Of a stretch of DNA of 34,749 nt, positions 6,023 to 14,350 are shown one piece after another. Position numbers and translations under genes: made by a program. This stretch comes from Rhodospirillales bacterium (lineage in GTDB: Bacteria; Pseudomonadota; Alphaproteobacteria; Micavibrionales; Micavibrionaceae), in the NCBI GenBank assembly GCA_020638335.1, contig JACKIT010000011.1, positions 1-34,749 of the forward strand, written 5' to 3'. Numbering within the stretch: the stretch's first letter is position 1; each line of letters starts with the position of its first letter. The notes under the pieces were generated by a model, which saw only the letters and a list, made by a program, of their open reading frames with translations, had not been told where the DNA came from and made no database searches.

Positions 6023-8740
6023 TTAAGCCGCCTTTTTCGCCCCCTTGACCGGGGCTTCAGACTTTCCCAAGCGTCCCTCTTGCATCCGAAGAGAAGCCTG
6101 CGCCGCTGCCAATCGCGCAATCGGTACGCGATAAGGGGAACAGGACACATAATCAAGACCGACGCTCTCACAAAATGCAATCGAAGCCGGATCGCCGCCA
6201 TGCTCCCCGCAAATCCCCAGCTTGACTGCAGCATTCGTCTGCCGCCCGCCATGTATCGCCACTTCGATCAAACGCCCGACCCCGTCAACATCCAAAGATG
6301 CAAACGGATCGCGTTCATAAATCCCTTGCCCGACATAGGCAGGAAGGAAGTTGGCCGCATCATCCCGGCTCATTCCCAAACACGTTTGCGTCAAATCATT
6401 AGTCCCAAAGCTAAAGAAATCAGCTGCCTGCGCAATTTCATTGGCTGTCAGCGCCGCGCGCGGCAGCTCAATCATCGTCCCAACCATATAATCCAGACTC
6501 TCGCCTTTTTCTTCAAATACCTGCGCGGCCACCGCTTCAACCTTGCCACGTAAAATCTCCAGCTCACGAACCGCACCAACAAGAGGAATCATAACCTCCG
6601 GTACAGGCGGCTTGCCAGTCTTGTCCGCAGCCTCCAGCGCACCTTCAAAAATCGCCCGTGCCTGCATCTCATAAATTTCCGGATAAGTAATCCCGAGGCG
6701 GCAACCCCGGTGCCCCAGCATCGGATTAAATTCATGCAGCTCATTCAAACGCTGGCACACATCCGCCTGGGAAATCCCGGCAGTCTTGGCAAACTGGTCA
6801 ATATCATCCTGCGCATGCGGCAAAAATTCATGCAACGGCGGATCAAGTAAACGCACCGTCACAGGCAAGCCGTTCATAATTTCGAACAACGAGGCAAAAT
6901 CCCCGCGCTGCGCCGGAAGCAATTTATCCAAAGCTGCCCGGCGTTCCTCCTCATCATTCGCAAAAATCATCTCGCGCACATTCTGAATACGCTCAGCATC
7001 AAAGAACATATGCTCGGTCCGGCACAACCCAATCCCTTCCGCTCCGAATTCCCGCGCGGTTTTGGCATCCAAAGGCGTTTCCGCATTCGTGCGCACTTTC
7101 ATCCGGCGGCGCTTATCCGCCCATTCCATCAGCATCCCAAAATCACCGGACAACTCAGGCTGAATGGTCGCAACCTCGCCAAACATTACCTCACCGGAAG
7201 ATCCGTCAATTGTAAGTGTCTCACCTTCTCTGATCTCACGTTCACCAACACGGATCACCTTGCCCTGCACATCGATATGAAGCTCACCGGCTCCAGCCAC
7301 GCAGCATGTCCCCATGCCCCGCGCCACCACAGCCGCATGAGAGGTCATTCCACCGCGTGAGGTCAAAATCCCGCGCGCTGCATGCATCCCGGCAATATCT
7401 TCGGGTGAAGTTTCCTGACGGCACAAAATCACATTTTCCCCGCCATGAGCTCTGACTTCCGCTTCCTCGGAGGTAAACACAACCTTCCCACACGCCGCCC
7501 CTGGTGAAGCCGGAAGGCCTCGCGTCAAAACATCTTTTTCCGCCTTCGGGTCCAAAGTCGGATGAAGCAGCTGATCCAGACTTTGCGGATCAACGCGCAA
7601 AAGTGCCTCATCCTGCGTGATCAAACCTTCTTCAACCATATCCACGGCAACCTTGAGCGCCGCCTTCGCTGTGCGCTTCCCGCTGCGGGTTTGCAGCATG
7701 AAAAGCTGGTCCTTTTGCACCGTAAACTCAAGGTCCTGCATATCTTTATAATGTGTCTCAAGCTTGATCCGCACATCATCAAGCTGCTTGAAAACCTCAG
7801 GCATAGTCTCTTCCATCGATGGCAAATCACTGCCCTCTTTCTTACGGCCTTTCTTGGTCAAAGATTGCGGTGTACGAATCCCCGCCACAACATCTTCGCC
7901 CTGCGCATTAATCAGATATTCGCCATAAAAGTAATTCTCACCCGTAGCCGGATCGCGCGTAAAAGCTACGCCGGTAGCGCAGTCATCGCCCATATTCCCA
8001 AACACCATGGACTGCACATTCACAGCCGTGCCCCAATCTCCGGGAATTTCATTGATCTTGCGATAGGTAATCGCCCGTGGCACCATCCATGAACCAAACA
8101 CAGCGCCCACAGCACCCCAAAGCTGCTCATGCGGATCACTCGGAAAAGGCTTACCGGTTTCACGCAGGACCACCGCCTTATATTCATCGACAATCTCCTG
8201 CCAACCTTCTGCCGGAATGTCAGTATCCTGAACCAGATCCTCATCACGCTTGTAACGTGCAATCACATCTTCAAATTCATGATGATCGACTCCCAAAACC
8301 ACATCGCCATACATCTGGATAAACCGGCGATACGAATCCCACGCAAAACGCGCATCACCAGAGCGCGCCGCAAGGCCTTTAACCGTCTCCTCATTCAGTC
8401 CCAAATTGAGCACCGTATCCATCATCCCCGGCATGGATACGCGCGCACCAGAGCGCACGGACACCAAAAGCGGATTCTCGGCATCCCCGAACTTCGCACC
8501 CATCTGCGCCTCAATCCGCCCCAGCCCCTCTTCAAGTTGCGCTTTAAGCTCCGTCGGATATTGTTCCTCATTCTCGTAATAAGCCGTGCAAACTTCGGTG
8601 GTAATAGTAAAACCCGGTGGCACAGGAAGCCCCAAACCTGCCATCTCCGCCAAATTCGCCCCTTTTCCGCCCAAAAGGTTACGCATCGTGGCATCACCTT
8701 CATTATGCTCTTTACCGAAGCTATATACCCATTTAGTCAT
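6023..8740 (-). CDS. ppdK: Pyruvate, phosphate dikinase
   Basis: About 905 residues, the normal length for PPDK. It interconverts pyruvate, ATP and phosphate with phosphoenolpyruvate, AMP and pyrophosphate in the cytoplasm, and links glycolysis with gluconeogenesis. The domains appear in order. The ATP-grasp domain begins KWVYSFGKEHNEGDATMRNLLGGKGANLAEM. The central phosphohistidine domain has GGMTSHAAVVARGMG with the catalytic His. The C-terminal TIM barrel has GIGLCRTEHMFF, GHRGCRLG, a GTMIELPRAALTA segment, SFGTNDLTQ and CGEHGGDP with the catalytic Cys. The start is set at MTKWVYSF because AGGAG lies about ten bases before it. An ATG three codons upstream is too close to that site. Confidence 0.97.
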   Translation of the reverse strand: MTKWVYSFGKEHNEGDATMRNLLGGKGANLAEMAGLGLPVPPGFTITTEVCTAYYENEEQYPTELKAQLEEGLGRIEAQMGAKFGDAENPLLVSVRSGARVSMPGMMDTVLNLGLNEETVKGLAARSGDARFAWDSYRRFIQMYGDVVLGVDHHEFEDVIARYKRDEDLVQDTDIPAEGWQEIVDEYKAVVLRETGKPFPSDPHEQLWGAVGAVFGSWMVPRAITYRKINEIPGDWGTAVNVQSMVFGNMGDDCATGVAFTRDPATGENYFYGEYLINAQGEDVVAGIRTPQSLTKKGRKKEGSDLPSMEETMPEVFKQLDDVRIKLETHYKDMQDLEFTVQKDQLFMLQTRSGKRTAKAALKVAVDMVEEGLITQDEALLRVDPQSLDQLLHPTLDPKAEKDVLTRGLPASPGAACGKVVFTSEEAEVRAHGGENVILCRQETSPEDIAGMHAARGILTSRGGMTSHAAVVARGMGTCCVAGAGELHIDVQGKVIRVGEREIREGETLTIDGSSGEVMFGEVATIQPELSGDFGMLMEWADKRRRMKVRTNAETPLDAKTAREFGAEGIGLCRTEHMFFDAERIQNVREMIFANDEEERRAALDKLLPAQRGDFASLFEIMNGLPVTVRLLDPPLHEFLPHAQDDIDQFAKTAGISQADVCQRLNELHEFNPMLGHRGCRLGITYPEIYEMQARAIFEGALEAADKTGKPPVPEVMIPLVGAVRELEILRGKVEAVAAQVFEEKGESLDYMVGTMIELPRAALTANEIAQAADFFSFGTNDLTQTCLGMSRDDAANFLPAYVGQGIYERDPFASLDVDGVGRLIEVAIHGGRQTNAAVKLGICGEHGGDPASIAFCESVGLDYVSCSPYRVPIARLAAAQASLRMQEGRLGKSEAPVKGAKKAA

Positions 8741-8815
8741 ACTCTGCATTCTCCTTGAAGACGACCTTAAAACGCCCAGAACTCATATCATTCACGCAGG
8801 GTTTAGCATATTCTC

Positions 8816-9337
8816 TTAATTTTGCAAATCTTTCACCAGCATCAAACACAGATCGTTATCCACAGGCCGGAATTCCCCGAATGCGACCGGCTGGCGATCA
8901 TACGTTACACCATGCCCGTCAGGGACATAACCCAGCTTGAAATACAGCCGCTGCGCCGGACCATAAGACGCCGTCAGCCCGACACTGATCCCCATATGAG
9001 AGAGGCCTTTTTCCTGCGCCAAACCCTCACATTTTTCAATCATCGCACTGGCAATCCCGCGCTGGCGAAAATCCGGCAGCACATTCAAATCCTGAATTTC
9101 CGGATACCCCATCGCCCGGTAAAATGCATATTTCGGATTCCAGCTCAACATACAATATCCAGCCGCCTGCCCCTCATACTCGGCAATAAAAACCAACCGT
9201 TCACCCGCATCCTGATGCTCCATCGCACGCTCAAAATAACCAATGCTTTTAGCGCTTTTCATAGCCATCGCAATTTCATCAAGCCGAACAATATCATCCA
9301 CGCCTGCTCGTACAATTCTTAGATTTTCCATTTGCAT
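8816..9337 (-). CDS. GNAT-family N-acetyltransferase
   Basis: A 173-residue acetyltransferase. The acetyl-CoA-binding motif is visible as VLPDFRQRGIASAMIEKCEGLAQEKG (R-x-x-G-I-A pyrophosphate loop). It is preceded by the strand GYCMLSWNPKYAFYRAMGYPEIQDLNV and followed by YFKLGYVPDGHGVTY, the usual C-terminal GNAT strand. The substrate is unknown. The start at 9337 is chosen because AGGGAG lies eight bases upstream. The longer form beginning at 9370 would overlap the start of the divergent gene. It shares a divergent intergenic region of about 30 bases with the secreted Pro/Lys-rich gene. Confidence 0.85.
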   Translation of the reverse strand: MQMENLRIVRAGVDDIVRLDEIAMAMKSAKSIGYFERAMEHQDAGERLVFIAEYEGQAAGYCMLSWNPKYAFYRAMGYPEIQDLNVLPDFRQRGIASAMIEKCEGLAQEKGLSHMGISVGLTASYGPAQRLYFKLGYVPDGHGVTYDRQPVAFGEFRPVDNDLCLMLVKDLQN

Positions 9338-9368
9338 ACCAAAGGCTCCCTTTCGTAATATAAGGCCC

Positions 9369-9896
9369 ATGAATCACCTCATCACAACTCTTTTTTGTTT
9401 AAGCCTCCTCATCGCCTTTCCTGCACAGGCCCAGCAGCGCGAGTATAAATCGGGCCTGAACTACACCACACTGGGCGCGCGACCCAAACCTGCGCCCGTG
9501 CCAAAACCGCAGGCCCATCCAGCCGAAAACGCCATAGAAAGTGAAGAAACACCGGTGACAGAGCTAGAGGAGAAAGCAAAAGAATCCCCGGATCCTGCCA
9601 CGCGCATCTGGAATAAATATAAAGAACTTGCCACAGGCACCGCTGGTGAAAAAGAACAAGCCGCCAAAACAGAAAATAACAAACCGGAAGCACCAGAAAA
9701 ACCCGATGTACCGCTGAAGCCAAAAACAAAACTCACAAAACAAAGCGCACAAGACCCAAAGCCAAATAATGGGTTCGGCGCAATCCTTGAAAACTGGAAA
9801 AACACCAAAGACACCCGCCGCGACATGCGCTCCATGAGCTTTAAAACTCCTGACCTGCCAACCAAACCACCCGTTGAAAAACCGCAAACACCCTAA
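9369..9896 (+). CDS. Secreted Pro/Lys/Glu-rich hypothetical protein
   Basis: A 175-residue protein with a clear Sec signal peptide (MNHLITTLFCLSLLIAFPAQAQ, cleavage after AQA). The mature part is low in hydrophobic residues and rich in Pro, Lys, Glu and Ala, so it is likely disordered. It has no recognisable domain. Short Lys-Pro runs (RPKPAPVPKPQ, KPDVPLKPKTK) recall periplasm-spanning linkers. It lies just upstream of the polyprenyl diphosphate synthase gene on the same strand, 41 bases away, and may be co-transcribed with it. No function can be assigned. Confidence 0.65.
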   Translation: MNHLITTLFCLSLLIAFPAQAQQREYKSGLNYTTLGARPKPAPVPKPQAHPAENAIESEETPVTELEEKAKESPDPATRIWNKYKELATGTAGEKEQAAKTENNKPEAPEKPDVPLKPKTKLTKQSAQDPKPNNGFGAILENWKNTKDTRRDMRSMSFKTPDLPTKPPVEKPQTP

Positions 9897-9937
9897 TGAT
9901 CTTGCCTCACACGTAAAAAACTGATTTAAAACTATGT

Positions 9938-10945
9938 ATGACCCAAACCGCCGCCAAAAAGCCTGACGCATCCCCGCTTGATGAATTAAGCGCCCTGCTC
10001 GATTCCGATATGCGCGCGGTTAACGCAATGATTTTGGCGCGCATGGACAGCCCCGTAAAGCTCATCCCGCAACTGGCCAGCTACCTCATCGCCGCCGGCG
10101 GCAAACGTGTGCGCCCGCTCCTGACACTCGCCACCACAGCGATGTATGAAGGCGAAATGACCCGTGCCCACCGCCTCGCCGCCAGTGTAGAATTCATCCA
10201 CACCGCCACTCTTCTCCACGATGATGTCGTTGATGAAAGCGAGCAACGCCGCGGACAAGACGCCGCCAATCTCGTTTTCGGCAATCAAGCCAGCGTATTG
10301 GTCGGTGATTTCCTCTTTTCCCGCGCATTCCAGCTCATGACCGAAGACGGCTCGCTTGATGTACTACGCATCCTCTCCGACGCTTCAGCCATCATCGCCC
10401 AGGGCGAAGTTATGCAGCTCACCACCGCCAACAATCTGGGCACCACAATGGATGATTATATTGAGGTCATTAAAGCCAAGACAGCCGCCCTTTTCGCCGC
10501 AGCCTGTGAAGTCGGACCCGTGATCGCCGGTGTCAGCGAAAAAGACGCCAGAGCCATGGCCGCCTACGGCATGAATATCGGTATCGCTTTTCAAATCGCC
10601 GACGACGCGCTCGATTATATAGCCGCACGTGAAGATCTTGGCAAAACCATCGGCGATGACTTCCGCGAAGGCAAAATGACCGCCCCCGTACTCTTCGCTT
10701 TACAAAATGCCAACGATGAAGAGCGTGCATTCTGGACCCGGACCATGAGCAACCGCGAAATCAACAACGATGATTTCGACCGCGCCCGCACACTCATCGC
10801 AAAAAGCGGTGCCCTCGATCAATGTTTTGATTTAGCCTATTCCTACAGAGATAAAGCCATCGAAATGCTGCACCAAGCCCCTGCTGGAAAAATGCGCGAC
10901 ATTCTTGAAGCACTCACCGATTATATGATCAATCGCAAATCTTAA
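9938..10945 (+). CDS. ispB: Polyprenyl (octaprenyl/decaprenyl-type) diphosphate synthase
   Basis: A 335-residue trans-isoprenyl diphosphate synthase that makes the long side chain of ubiquinone from isopentenyl diphosphate. The family motifs are present: GGKRVRPLLTL, the first aspartate-rich motif LLHDDVVDES, the GDFLFSRAF segment, an EGEVMQL-like box (AQGEVMQLTTANN), a substrate Lys in VIKAKTAALFAAA, and the second Asp-rich motif IADDALDY followed by GKTIGDDFREGKMTAPVL. The long-chain class is suggested by small residues before the first Asp motif. The exact chain length (C40 to C50) cannot be read. The gene ends four bases into the converging response regulator gene. Confidence 0.93.
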   Translation: MTQTAAKKPDASPLDELSALLDSDMRAVNAMILARMDSPVKLIPQLASYLIAAGGKRVRPLLTLATTAMYEGEMTRAHRLAASVEFIHTATLLHDDVVDESEQRRGQDAANLVFGNQASVLVGDFLFSRAFQLMTEDGSLDVLRILSDASAIIAQGEVMQLTTANNLGTTMDDYIEVIKAKTAALFAAACEVGPVIAGVSEKDARAMAAYGMNIGIAFQIADDALDYIAAREDLGKTIGDDFREGKMTAPVLFALQNANDEERAFWTRTMSNREINNDDFDRARTLIAKSGALDQCFDLAYSYRDKAIEMLHQAPAGKMRDILEALTDYMINRKS

Positions 10946-11349
10946 TCTGCAGCTGAAGTTTCAAGATAATCGCACCACAGCGCACTGATATTGTCCGCCA
11001 ATGCACTCAAATCCAACGGCTTGTGTATCACCCCAAGTACACCAAGAGGTTTATAGCGCTCAAGCATCTCCAGTTTTATACTGCCCGTCACAAAGACAAT
11101 CGGAATATTCCTGCCCATTTCATGCATTTTCAACTGAGCAATTGTCGCAGGACCATCCATATCCGGCATTTTTAAATCCAGCAAAATCAACTCTGGCTGC
11201 AATACCCGTAAACGTTGCAACAACTCTTTTCCTGACCCGCACGTCGCAAACGCACCTTCATAGCCAAAGCTCTCAAGAGTAATCCTCAGAATTTCCCGTA
11301 AATCCTGCTCATCATCGACATAAACCATGCGATCTGGAAGTCTAACCAT
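10942..11349 (-). CDS. Single-domain response regulator (CheY-like receiver)
   Basis: A 135-residue protein made of one receiver domain and no output domain. The acidic pocket is D12-D13 (VYVDDEQD), the phospho-acceptor is D58 in LILLDLKMPDMDG, the switch Thr is T88 in FVTGS, and the invariant Lys is K110 in IHKPLD. Such proteins act through protein contacts or as phosphorelay shuttles. No histidine kinase is adjacent. A start at M8 (MVYVDDEQ) is also possible. It is transcribed toward the polyprenyl synthase gene and away from the metal operon. Confidence 0.9.
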   Translation of the reverse strand: MVRLPDRMVYVDDEQDLREILRITLESFGYEGAFATCGSGKELLQRLRVLQPELILLDLKMPDMDGPATIAQLKMHEMGRNIPIVFVTGSIKLEMLERYKPLGVLGVIHKPLDLSALADNISALWCDYLETSAAD

Positions 11350-11414
11350 GAAAATCTCCCTGCGTCATTAAGTGTAGTATAAATACACTAATATCTGCAA
11401 GACCTTGACAGATC

Positions 11415-11443
11415 TTGCTATATACCCCCATAGGGTATATAAT
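11415..11443 (+). promoter_or_regulatory. Promoter of the metal operon with CsoR-type operator in the spacer
   Basis: TTGCTA at 11415-11420 and TATAAT at 11438-11443 are separated by 17 bases. Most of the spacer is a palindrome: ATATACCC (11420-11427), CCATA, GGGTATAT (11433-11440). ATACCC...GGGTAT palindromes are the known type of site for CsoR/RcnR/FrmR repressors, and a CsoR-family gene lies in the operon. The -10 box ends six bases before the ATG at 11450, so transcription should start at or next to the start codon. No ribosome-binding site is present. Confidence 0.78.
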
Positions 11444-11449
11444 ATAAAT

Positions 11450-12073
11450 ATGAGATTCGTTTTTATTCTTTTAGGCGTTCTGTTAAGCGCCCTACCCACA
11501 CAAGCCCGCCCGGTTTCATATCCCGGCGGCTGGACCTTTATTACCACAAACGATAAAGACGCCAATGCAACGCTTATCCATTACTCACCATCCGCAAAAT
11601 ATTCCATCGGCTGGCGTCATGAATATCTGCGCGGCCCCAAAGCCCATGCGGATATGATCCAGATGAACAATCTGGTTAAGCGCTGGAACGCCCCAAATTC
11701 ACAGGCCAACTTTTACATCAAATCCGGCGCTGGTATAGCCTACGAAGATGGAAAAACCGATCCCGCTGCCTTCACCGGCTTTGCAATAGACTGGGAAAAC
11801 CGCCGTTATTTCACATCCTACGAAAACAAATTCTTCTGGGCCGACGATGTAACGAAATACGCAAAGCACAAAGCCCGCATCGGCGTCACTCCCTATATCG
11901 GTGATTATGGCGATATCCATACTTGGCTGATGCTCCAAGCTGATTATGACGCTGGAGCCAAGGACACCTTCTCACTCACCCCGATGGTGCGTTTCTTTAA
12001 AGGTTCCAGCCTGCTCGAAGCAGGATACAACCTCGATAACGCCGTCATGTTCAATTTCATCCAAAGATTTTAA
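11450..12073 (+). CDS. Secreted protein of the metal operon, possible small beta-barrel
   Basis: A 207-residue protein with a signal peptide (MRFVFILLGVLLSALPTQA). The mature part is rich in aromatic and alternating residues (YSIGWRHEYLRG, ANFYIKSGAGIAY, GFAIDWENRRYFTSYENKFFW) and ends in Phe (FNFIQRF). These features suit an outer-membrane beta-barrel, but I do not recognise the family. It is the first gene of the operon and starts within a few bases of the -10 box, so its mRNA is probably leaderless. The next gene begins 12 bases downstream with a good ribosome-binding site. Given the neighbours, a role in metal exposure or export is likely but not shown. Confidence 0.72.
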   Translation: MRFVFILLGVLLSALPTQARPVSYPGGWTFITTNDKDANATLIHYSPSAKYSIGWRHEYLRGPKAHADMIQMNNLVKRWNAPNSQANFYIKSGAGIAYEDGKTDPAAFTGFAIDWENRRYFTSYENKFFWADDVTKYAKHKARIGVTPYIGDYGDIHTWLMLQADYDAGAKDTFSLTPMVRFFKGSSLLEAGYNLDNAVMFNFIQRF

Positions 12074-12085
12074 AGGAGACAAACC

Positions 12086-12409
12086 ATGAAATATCTTCTA
12101 ACAGCTCTCTCAGCAATAATCCTGATCCCCTCTGTCACAAACGCCGGACATGCAGACTTTAATCATGACATTGATGTTAATGTCAATGGTCTGGTCTGCG
12201 ATTTCTGCGCCCGAGCACTGGAAAAAGTTTTCGGTACCCGTGAAGAAGTTAACGCCATCAGCGTTGATCTAAACAATCACTTGGTCGCCATCGACCTAAA
12301 AGAAGGCGCCAACATCGACGACGAGGAAATCACCAAACTGATTACCGATTCCGGCTACAACGTCGTCGATATTACACGCCACAACGAAAATACGGATCAA
12401 AAATTATGA
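12086..12409 (+). CDS. Periplasmic heavy-metal-binding (HMA/MerP-like) protein
   Basis: A 107-residue protein with a signal peptide (cleavage near TNAGHA) and one heavy-metal-associated ferredoxin-like domain. The metal-binding motif is C38-D-F-C41 in VNVNGLVCDFCARALEKVF, a CxxC placed at the usual first loop. The second half (AISVDLNNHLVAIDL, ITKLITDSGYNVVDI) follows the normal HMA pattern. MerP-type proteins bind thiophilic metal ions in the periplasm and pass them to an inner-membrane partner. AAGGAGAC precedes the ATG. The 3' end overlaps the next gene by four bases (ATGA), so translation of the MerT-like partner is probably coupled. Confidence 0.85.
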   Translation: MKYLLTALSAIILIPSVTNAGHADFNHDIDVNVNGLVCDFCARALEKVFGTREEVNAISVDLNNHLVAIDLKEGANIDDEEITKLITDSGYNVVDITRHNENTDQKL

Positions 12410-12792
12410 GCGAAGGTTTCGGCTGGAAACAAACTGCAGCACCTTTCCTAAGTCTGTTTCTTTCTGCAGGAACATTGGTATGCTGTGCATTGCCAGCCCT
12501 GTTTGTTTCTTTGGGCATGGGCGCCGCACTCGCAGGTTTTGTAGGAGCCTTTCCGCAAATCACCTGGCTCTCACAATACAAACCCATCGTATTTGCACTC
12601 GCAACAACCATGCTCATTATCGCCGGAGTAATGATGTACCGTGCCCGCAATCTTCCTTGCCCAACCGATCCCAAACAAGCAAAAGCTTGTGCCCACCTAA
12701 GAAAGTTTAGCATCGGAATTTATATTTTTTCAGTTATCGTATTCCTCATAGGTGCCTTTTTCGCCTTTGCTGCCCAATATGTCTTGCTATAG
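12406..12792 (+). CDS. MerT-like inner-membrane metal transport protein
   Basis: A 128-residue membrane protein with about three to four hydrophobic helices. The first carries a vicinal Cys pair C26-C27 (GTLVCCALPALFVSLGMGAA), the feature MerT uses to take Hg(II) from MerP. A second Cys pair (C85 and C95, PCPTDPKQAKAC) is in the loop before the last helix, also as in MerT-type proteins. There is no merA in the window, so this is not a standard mercury operon. The actual metal may be copper or another soft metal, as the CsoR-type regulator suggests. It overlaps the MerP-like gene by four bases. Confidence 0.75.
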   Translation: MSEGFGWKQTAAPFLSLFLSAGTLVCCALPALFVSLGMGAALAGFVGAFPQITWLSQYKPIVFALATTMLIIAGVMMYRARNLPCPTDPKQAKACAHLRKFSIGIYIFSVIVFLIGAFFAFAAQYVLL

Positions 12793-12802
12793 AGGTGTAA
12801 AA

Positions 12803-13078
12803 ATGAGCGATCAACACCCCTGCCACAACGCTGAAATCCCGAAATTGAACCGCATCGCCGGACAAATTGAAGGCATCAAACGCATGATTGAAGACGGACG
12901 CTATTGCCCCGACATCCTCACCCAACTCCGTGCCGCGCGCGCGGCCATCCGCACGGTTGAAGCGCACGTGCTTGAAACCCATCTGCATCATTGCGTAGCT
13001 GAAGCCATGACAGCCGATAACGCGCAAGAAAAAATCGATGAAATCAAAGATCTCTTCAAACGCTATGATGAAGTTTAA
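12803..13078 (+). CDS. csoR: CsoR-family metal-sensing repressor
   Basis: A 91-residue all-helical DUF156 (CsoR/RcnR/FrmR) regulator. The family core is visible: LNRIAGQIEGIKRMIEDGRYCPDIL and then the second helix ending ETHLHHCVAEAM. The ligand set C35, H60, C64 matches the Cys-His-Cys signature of Cu(I)-sensing CsoR and not the His-rich set of Ni/Co-sensing RcnR. The N-terminal HPCH (residues 5-8) could add ligands. Members repress their own operon and leave the DNA on metal binding. The palindrome at 11420-11440 is its likely operator, so the whole operon would be autoregulated. AGAGGTGT lies before the start. Confidence 0.9.
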   Translation: MSDQHPCHNAEIPKLNRIAGQIEGIKRMIEDGRYCPDILTQLRAARAAIRTVEAHVLETHLHHCVAEAMTADNAQEKIDEIKDLFKRYDEV

Positions 13079-13081
13079 GCT

Positions 13082-14125
13082 ATGAACGATTGCTGCCACA
13101 TCGCCACTCAGGAAACATCGCGCCCAAAACGCTTCGACTTCATCATGTTCGGCGCACTGACGATCATAATTCTCACGCTGATATTAAATGCGTTTAACTT
13201 AAATATCCCCGGCCTTGCCCTTTTCGCCAAAACCCAAATCGAACTTCTTAAAGCCATGTCATGGGGCGTAGCTCTGGGTCTGCTCAGCGTCGGACTGATG
13301 AACAAAATCCCGCGCACCTATTTCACAGCCATCCTCGGCAAAGGCGATACATTCGCAGACATACTCAAAGCCGCCATTGCAGGCGTCATTCTCGATTTGT
13401 GCAACCACGGCATTTTGGTGATTTCCGGCAAACTTTATGAGCGCGGCCTGTCCATCGCCCAGGTTCTGACCTTTCTTATCGCCAGCCCATGGAATTCGCT
13501 CAGCCTCACCTTTATTCTCATCGCCCTGATCGGCCTGAAATGGACGCTTGTCTTCACCCTCGCCTCCATGGTGATCGCGGTGATTTCCGGCATGATCTAT
13601 CTCGCACTGCTTAAAAACGGCTTTCTGCCTGCCAATCCACACAGCGAAGATGTGCCCGAAGATTTCGACATCCGCGCCGATATGAAAGCCCGGCTCAAAG
13701 GCTGGCGTCTGTCATGGAAATGGGCCGGAGAAATCCTGCGCGACGGCTGGAAAGACGGACAGATGATCATCCGCTGGATTCTCTTCGGAGCAGTTGTCGC
13801 CGCCGCCATGCGCGCCTTTATTCCGGCCGAAACGTTCACCCACTGGTTCGGCCCGTCCCTGCTGGGCCTTGGCATCACCATGATCGCCGCCACGATTATT
13901 GAGGTTTGTTCCGAAGGCTCCGCACCCATTGCCACTGAAATTATGAACACAGGCGGCGCACCCGGAAACGGCTTTGCCTTTTTAATGGCTGGCGTTTCAA
14001 CGGACTACACAGAAATCCTGGTCGTACGCGAATTCACGAAAATCTGGAAAATCGCTTTGTCTCTGCCACTCATCACCATGCCGCAAATCATCGTGTTGGG
14101 CCTGATCTTCAATACATTTACCTGA
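13082..14125 (+). CDS. COG0701/DUF318 permease (ArsP-like) of the metal operon
   Basis: A 347-residue inner-membrane protein of the predicted permease family COG0701 (YraQ/ArsP type). It has about eight hydrophobic segments in two halves linked by a charged cytoplasmic loop (near residues 180-225, EDVPEDFDIRADMKARLKG). Conserved family features are CNHGILVISGKLYERG with SPWNSLSL in the first half, and the repeated segment EVCSEGSAPIATEI with MAGVSTDYTE in the second. Two cysteines at the N-terminus (MNDCCH) may bind metal. ArsP members export trivalent organoarsenicals. Others sit in copper or mercury operons with unknown substrate. It follows csoR by three bases and ends directly against the stop codon of the converging Rap1a-like fragment. 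Confidence 0.85.
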   Translation: MNDCCHIATQETSRPKRFDFIMFGALTIIILTLILNAFNLNIPGLALFAKTQIELLKAMSWGVALGLLSVGLMNKIPRTYFTAILGKGDTFADILKAAIAGVILDLCNHGILVISGKLYERGLSIAQVLTFLIASPWNSLSLTFILIALIGLKWTLVFTLASMVIAVISGMIYLALLKNGFLPANPHSEDVPEDFDIRADMKARLKGWRLSWKWAGEILRDGWKDGQMIIRWILFGAVVAAAMRAFIPAETFTHWFGPSLLGLGITMIAATIIEVCSEGSAPIATEIMNTGGAPGNGFAFLMAGVSTDYTEILVVREFTKIWKIALSLPLITMPQIIVLGLIFNTFT

Positions 14126-14254
14126 TTATTCACACGGATACGCTGAAAACAACGCCAGCGCCACACCGGGAGCCGCGATAAACGGTCCTTGCTCATGATG
14201 ATGACTTGCAATATAGCCCCATACTTTTTGATGAATTTCTTTTAATGGCGTCCC
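14126..14254 (-). pseudogene. Rap1a/Tai-family gene, C-terminal fragment left of the element
   Basis: These bases encode GTPLKEIHQKVWGYIASH...SAYPCE and a stop, the usual C-terminal end of Rap1a/Tai-type proteins (a helix, then an Ala-rich segment ending in a Cys pair partner). The matching N-terminal part lies 10.5 kb away at 24783-25013 on the same strand. In the window the fragment runs upstream into element sequence, so it has no proper start. Joined at the 11-bp repeat, the two parts encode one 116-residue secreted protein. Family members include immunity proteins against type VI amidase effectors, but many are of unknown role. Confidence 0.85.
14244..14254. other. Left attachment site core (attL)
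   Basis: AATGGCGTCCC, identical to 24781-24791. The bases before it differ (CTTTT here, TCAAA at the right), and so do those after it (GTAAT here, TTCCG at the right), so the shared crossover region is exactly 11 bases. Confidence 0.88.
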
Positions 14255-14350
14255 GTAATAGATACAATTCGAACACAGCATTATCAAGACATTTTGGCTA
14301 TTGTCAGCATCATCCCAGCGCCAATAAGCCACAGAATACAGGCAGTTTAG

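Noticed and set aside
11405..11410. TTGACA as the -35 box of the metal operon promoter.
   Set aside because: It is 27 bases from TATAAT. TTGCTA at 11415 gives the normal 17-base spacing.
12406..12792. A mercury-resistance (mer) operon.
   Set aside because: No merA or merR is present, and the regulator is of the CsoR family with copper-type ligands.
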